Assembly (NCBI RefSeq): GCF_001557535.2
Contig: NZ_CP014306.1
Span: 62,001 to 126,000, forward strand
Direction: 5' to 3'
Source of the DNA: Burkholderia sp. PAMC 26561
GTDB lineage: Bacteria; Pseudomonadota; Gammaproteobacteria; Burkholderiales; Burkholderiaceae
DNA length: 64,000 nucleotides
The position numbers were made by a program, and so were the translations under genes. Below the pieces are notes generated by a model. The model saw only the letters and a program-made list of their open reading frames with translations. It did not search any database and was not told the origin of the DNA. Below are positions 62,937-64,000 of the stretch, in pieces (within the stretch, counting starts at the first letter, position 1; the number at the start of each line of letters is the position of its first letter).

Positions 62937-63742
62937 GTCTGCTCGTCAAGGCATCGCGCGAAGGTCAGACCATCGCGCGTGTCACACCGGAAACTGCGTT
63001 ATGGAAGCATGTGGGGTTCGCCGCTTATCGGCTGGAAACCGGCGATATCGTCCATGTGCATGAGGCAAAGCGCGAGGTCTGTATCGTCGTGTTGTCTGGA
63101 ACGGTGAGCATTGAAGCTGGCGAACACAAGTGGGAGAAGATCGGTTCACGTGACAGCGTGTTCGAGGACACCGCGCCCTACGCCGTGTATTTGCCGCCGA
63201 AACTCGCCGCCATTGTGCGTGCGGATCGCGATGCCGAGATCGGCGTGGCGAGCGCGCCCGCTACGGGAAAATATCCGCCGCGGCTTATCGAGCCTTCGCA
63301 GATGAAACGCTCGACGCGCGGCAAAGGCGCGAATACGCGGTACGTGTGCGACATTCTTCCGCAAACCGAACCCGCAGAAGGTCTGCTTGTGGTCGAGGTG
63401 AAGACGCCGGGCGGACATGCATCGAGCTATCCGCCGCACAAGCATGACAAGGACAACGTGCCGGTGGAGAGTTCGCTTGAAGAGACTTACTACCATCGGC
63501 TGAATCCGCCGCAGGGGTTTGCGTTTCAGCGCGTCTATACCGACGAGCGCGATCTCGACGAAACCATGGCCGTGGAAGATCACGACGTGGTCATGGTGCC
63601 GCGTGGTTATCATCCGGTCGTGGTGCCGTATGGTTACGATAACTATTATCTGAACGTGATGGCCGGCGACAAACGCACCTGGCACTTCAAGAACGATCCG
63701 AAGCACGAGTGGATCGCGGAGCGCGACAGCAAGGCTTCCTGA
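62933..63742 (+). CDS. iolB: 5-deoxy-glucuronate isomerase
   Basis: 269 residues, KduI/IolB double cupin. Typical blocks are IVVLSGTVSIEAGEHKWEKI, VYLPPKLAAIVRADRDAEIG, then SSYPPHKHDKDNVPVESSLE with metal-binding His, and ETYYHRLNPPQGFAFQRVYT, VMVPRGYHPVVVPYGYDNYY. It converts 5-deoxy-glucuronate to 5-dehydro-2-deoxygluconate for IolC. Last gene of the cluster in view; a partial LivF-type gene on the opposite strand begins its stop 4 nt away, with no visible terminator. Confidence 0.94.
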   Translation: MSLLVKASREGQTIARVTPETALWKHVGFAAYRLETGDIVHVHEAKREVCIVVLSGTVSIEAGEHKWEKIGSRDSVFEDTAPYAVYLPPKLAAIVRADRDAEIGVASAPATGKYPPRLIEPSQMKRSTRGKGANTRYVCDILPQTEPAEGLLVVEVKTPGGHASSYPPHKHDKDNVPVESSLEETYYHRLNPPQGFAFQRVYTDERDLDETMAVEDHDVVMVPRGYHPVVVPYGYDNYYLNVMAGDKRTWHFKNDPKHEWIAERDSKAS

Positions 63743-63746
63743 TTCT

Positions 63747-64000
63747 TCAAACGCCGACAGAAAGCCATTCGCGCGTGATGCGCTCGTTGGCGGCGAGCGC
63801 GTCGGGTGTGTCATCGAAGACGATCTTGCCGTGTCCCATCACCGCGACGCGCGTTGCCAGTTCACGTGCCATCGTCATGCGCTGTTCGATCAGCAGGATC
63901 GCCACACCGCGAGTTTGCAAGCTCTTCAGACAGGCTGCGACCTGTTTCACGATTTGCGGCGCGAGGCCTTCCGTGGGTTCATCGATAATGACAAGCGACG
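63747..64000 (-). CDS. Branched-chain amino acid ABC transporter ATP-binding protein, C-terminal fragment (LivF-like)
   Basis: About 84 residues of the C-terminus; the gene continues beyond the right edge. SLVIIDEPTEGLAPQIVKQV is the Walker B and D-loop of LivF-type ATPases, followed by ILLIEQRMTMARELATRVAV (His-loop position occupied by Gln, as usual in LivF) and the end REWLSVGV. It should work with LivG and LivHM-type permeases outside the window. Whether it belongs with the orphan binding protein at 1950 cannot be told. Confidence 0.9.
   Translation of the reverse strand, partial: SLVIIDEPTEGLAPQIVKQVAACLKSLQTRGVAILLIEQRMTMARELATRVAVMGHGKIVFDDTPDALAANERITREWLSVGV

Overview
The window looks like chromosomal core DNA from a Burkholderiales betaproteobacterium, most likely Paraburkholderia/Caballeronia-like. 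This rests on high GC, long GC-biased antisense open frames, and familiar neighbourhoods: rpsO-pnp, ilvBHC-psd-pssA-leuA, an ECF sigma operon with DUF3619/DUF3106/RDD partners, and an iol cluster with a fused iolC/DUF2090 gene. The genus is inferred from gene content, not from a search. I see no rRNA, tRNA, CRISPR array, insertion sequence or prophage.

Layout: 0-1.9 kb pnp (partial) and rpsO. 1.9-4.0 kb an orphan amino-acid-type binding protein and a lipoprotein. 4.1-6.5 kb beta-carbonic anhydrase plus a SulP anion transporter. 6.5-13.8 kb branched-chain amino acid and phospholipid synthesis (leuA, pssA, psd, ilvC, ilvH, ilvB; minus strand), with a leucine leader peptide in front of leuA. 14.0-16.3 kb ECF sigma operon. 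16.3-17.1 kb a methyltransferase. 17.2-19.9 kb a lipid-remodelling locus (PlcP-like phosphoesterase, GT4 glycosyltransferase, DgkA) preceded by a Pho-box-like repeat. 20-23.1 kb TetR regulator, LOG, SDR, DUF924 and truncated globin. 23.1-27.2 kb FtsX-like permease, DUF4126, and a guanidinium exporter under a guanidine-II riboswitch. 27.3-29.8 kb cytochrome bd/CIO oxidase. 29.8-38.7 kb a membrane protein, a peroxiredoxin, three c-di-GMP/HDOD signalling proteins, a hypothetical protein and a chemoreceptor with a FliA-type promoter. 39-41.2 kb Fsr-like exporter and a candidate toxin-antitoxin pair. 41.2-47.3 kb propionyl-CoA synthetase, a Fur-box-controlled two-gene unit of unknown function, MTA/SAH nucleosidase and UvrD-type helicase. 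47.5-51.8 kb valS, galU and a TusA-like protein. 51.9-63.7 kb myo-inositol uptake and catabolism. 63.7 kb to the end: a LivF-type ATPase fragment.

How the genes work together: the inositol cluster is a near-complete pathway. A CUT2-type ABC importer brings the sugar in; IolG oxidises it, IolE dehydrates, IolD opens the ring, IolB isomerises, and the IolC-DUF2090 fusion phosphorylates and cleaves. The RpiR-type regulator is divergent from the importer and a GGAA-N6-TTCC site lies between them. IolA is not in the window.

The most interesting material is regulatory: (1) a 28-codon Leu-rich ORF before leuA whose ATG sits exactly where transcription should start, followed by alternative hairpins; (2) a two-hairpin guanidine-II riboswitch before sugE/gdx; (3) a Pho-box-like repeat before plcP-GT-dgkA; (4) a small overlapping gene pair whose promoter lies inside a perfect 19-bp inverted repeat; (5) a Fur-box-controlled pair of unknown genes with TTG and GTG starts.
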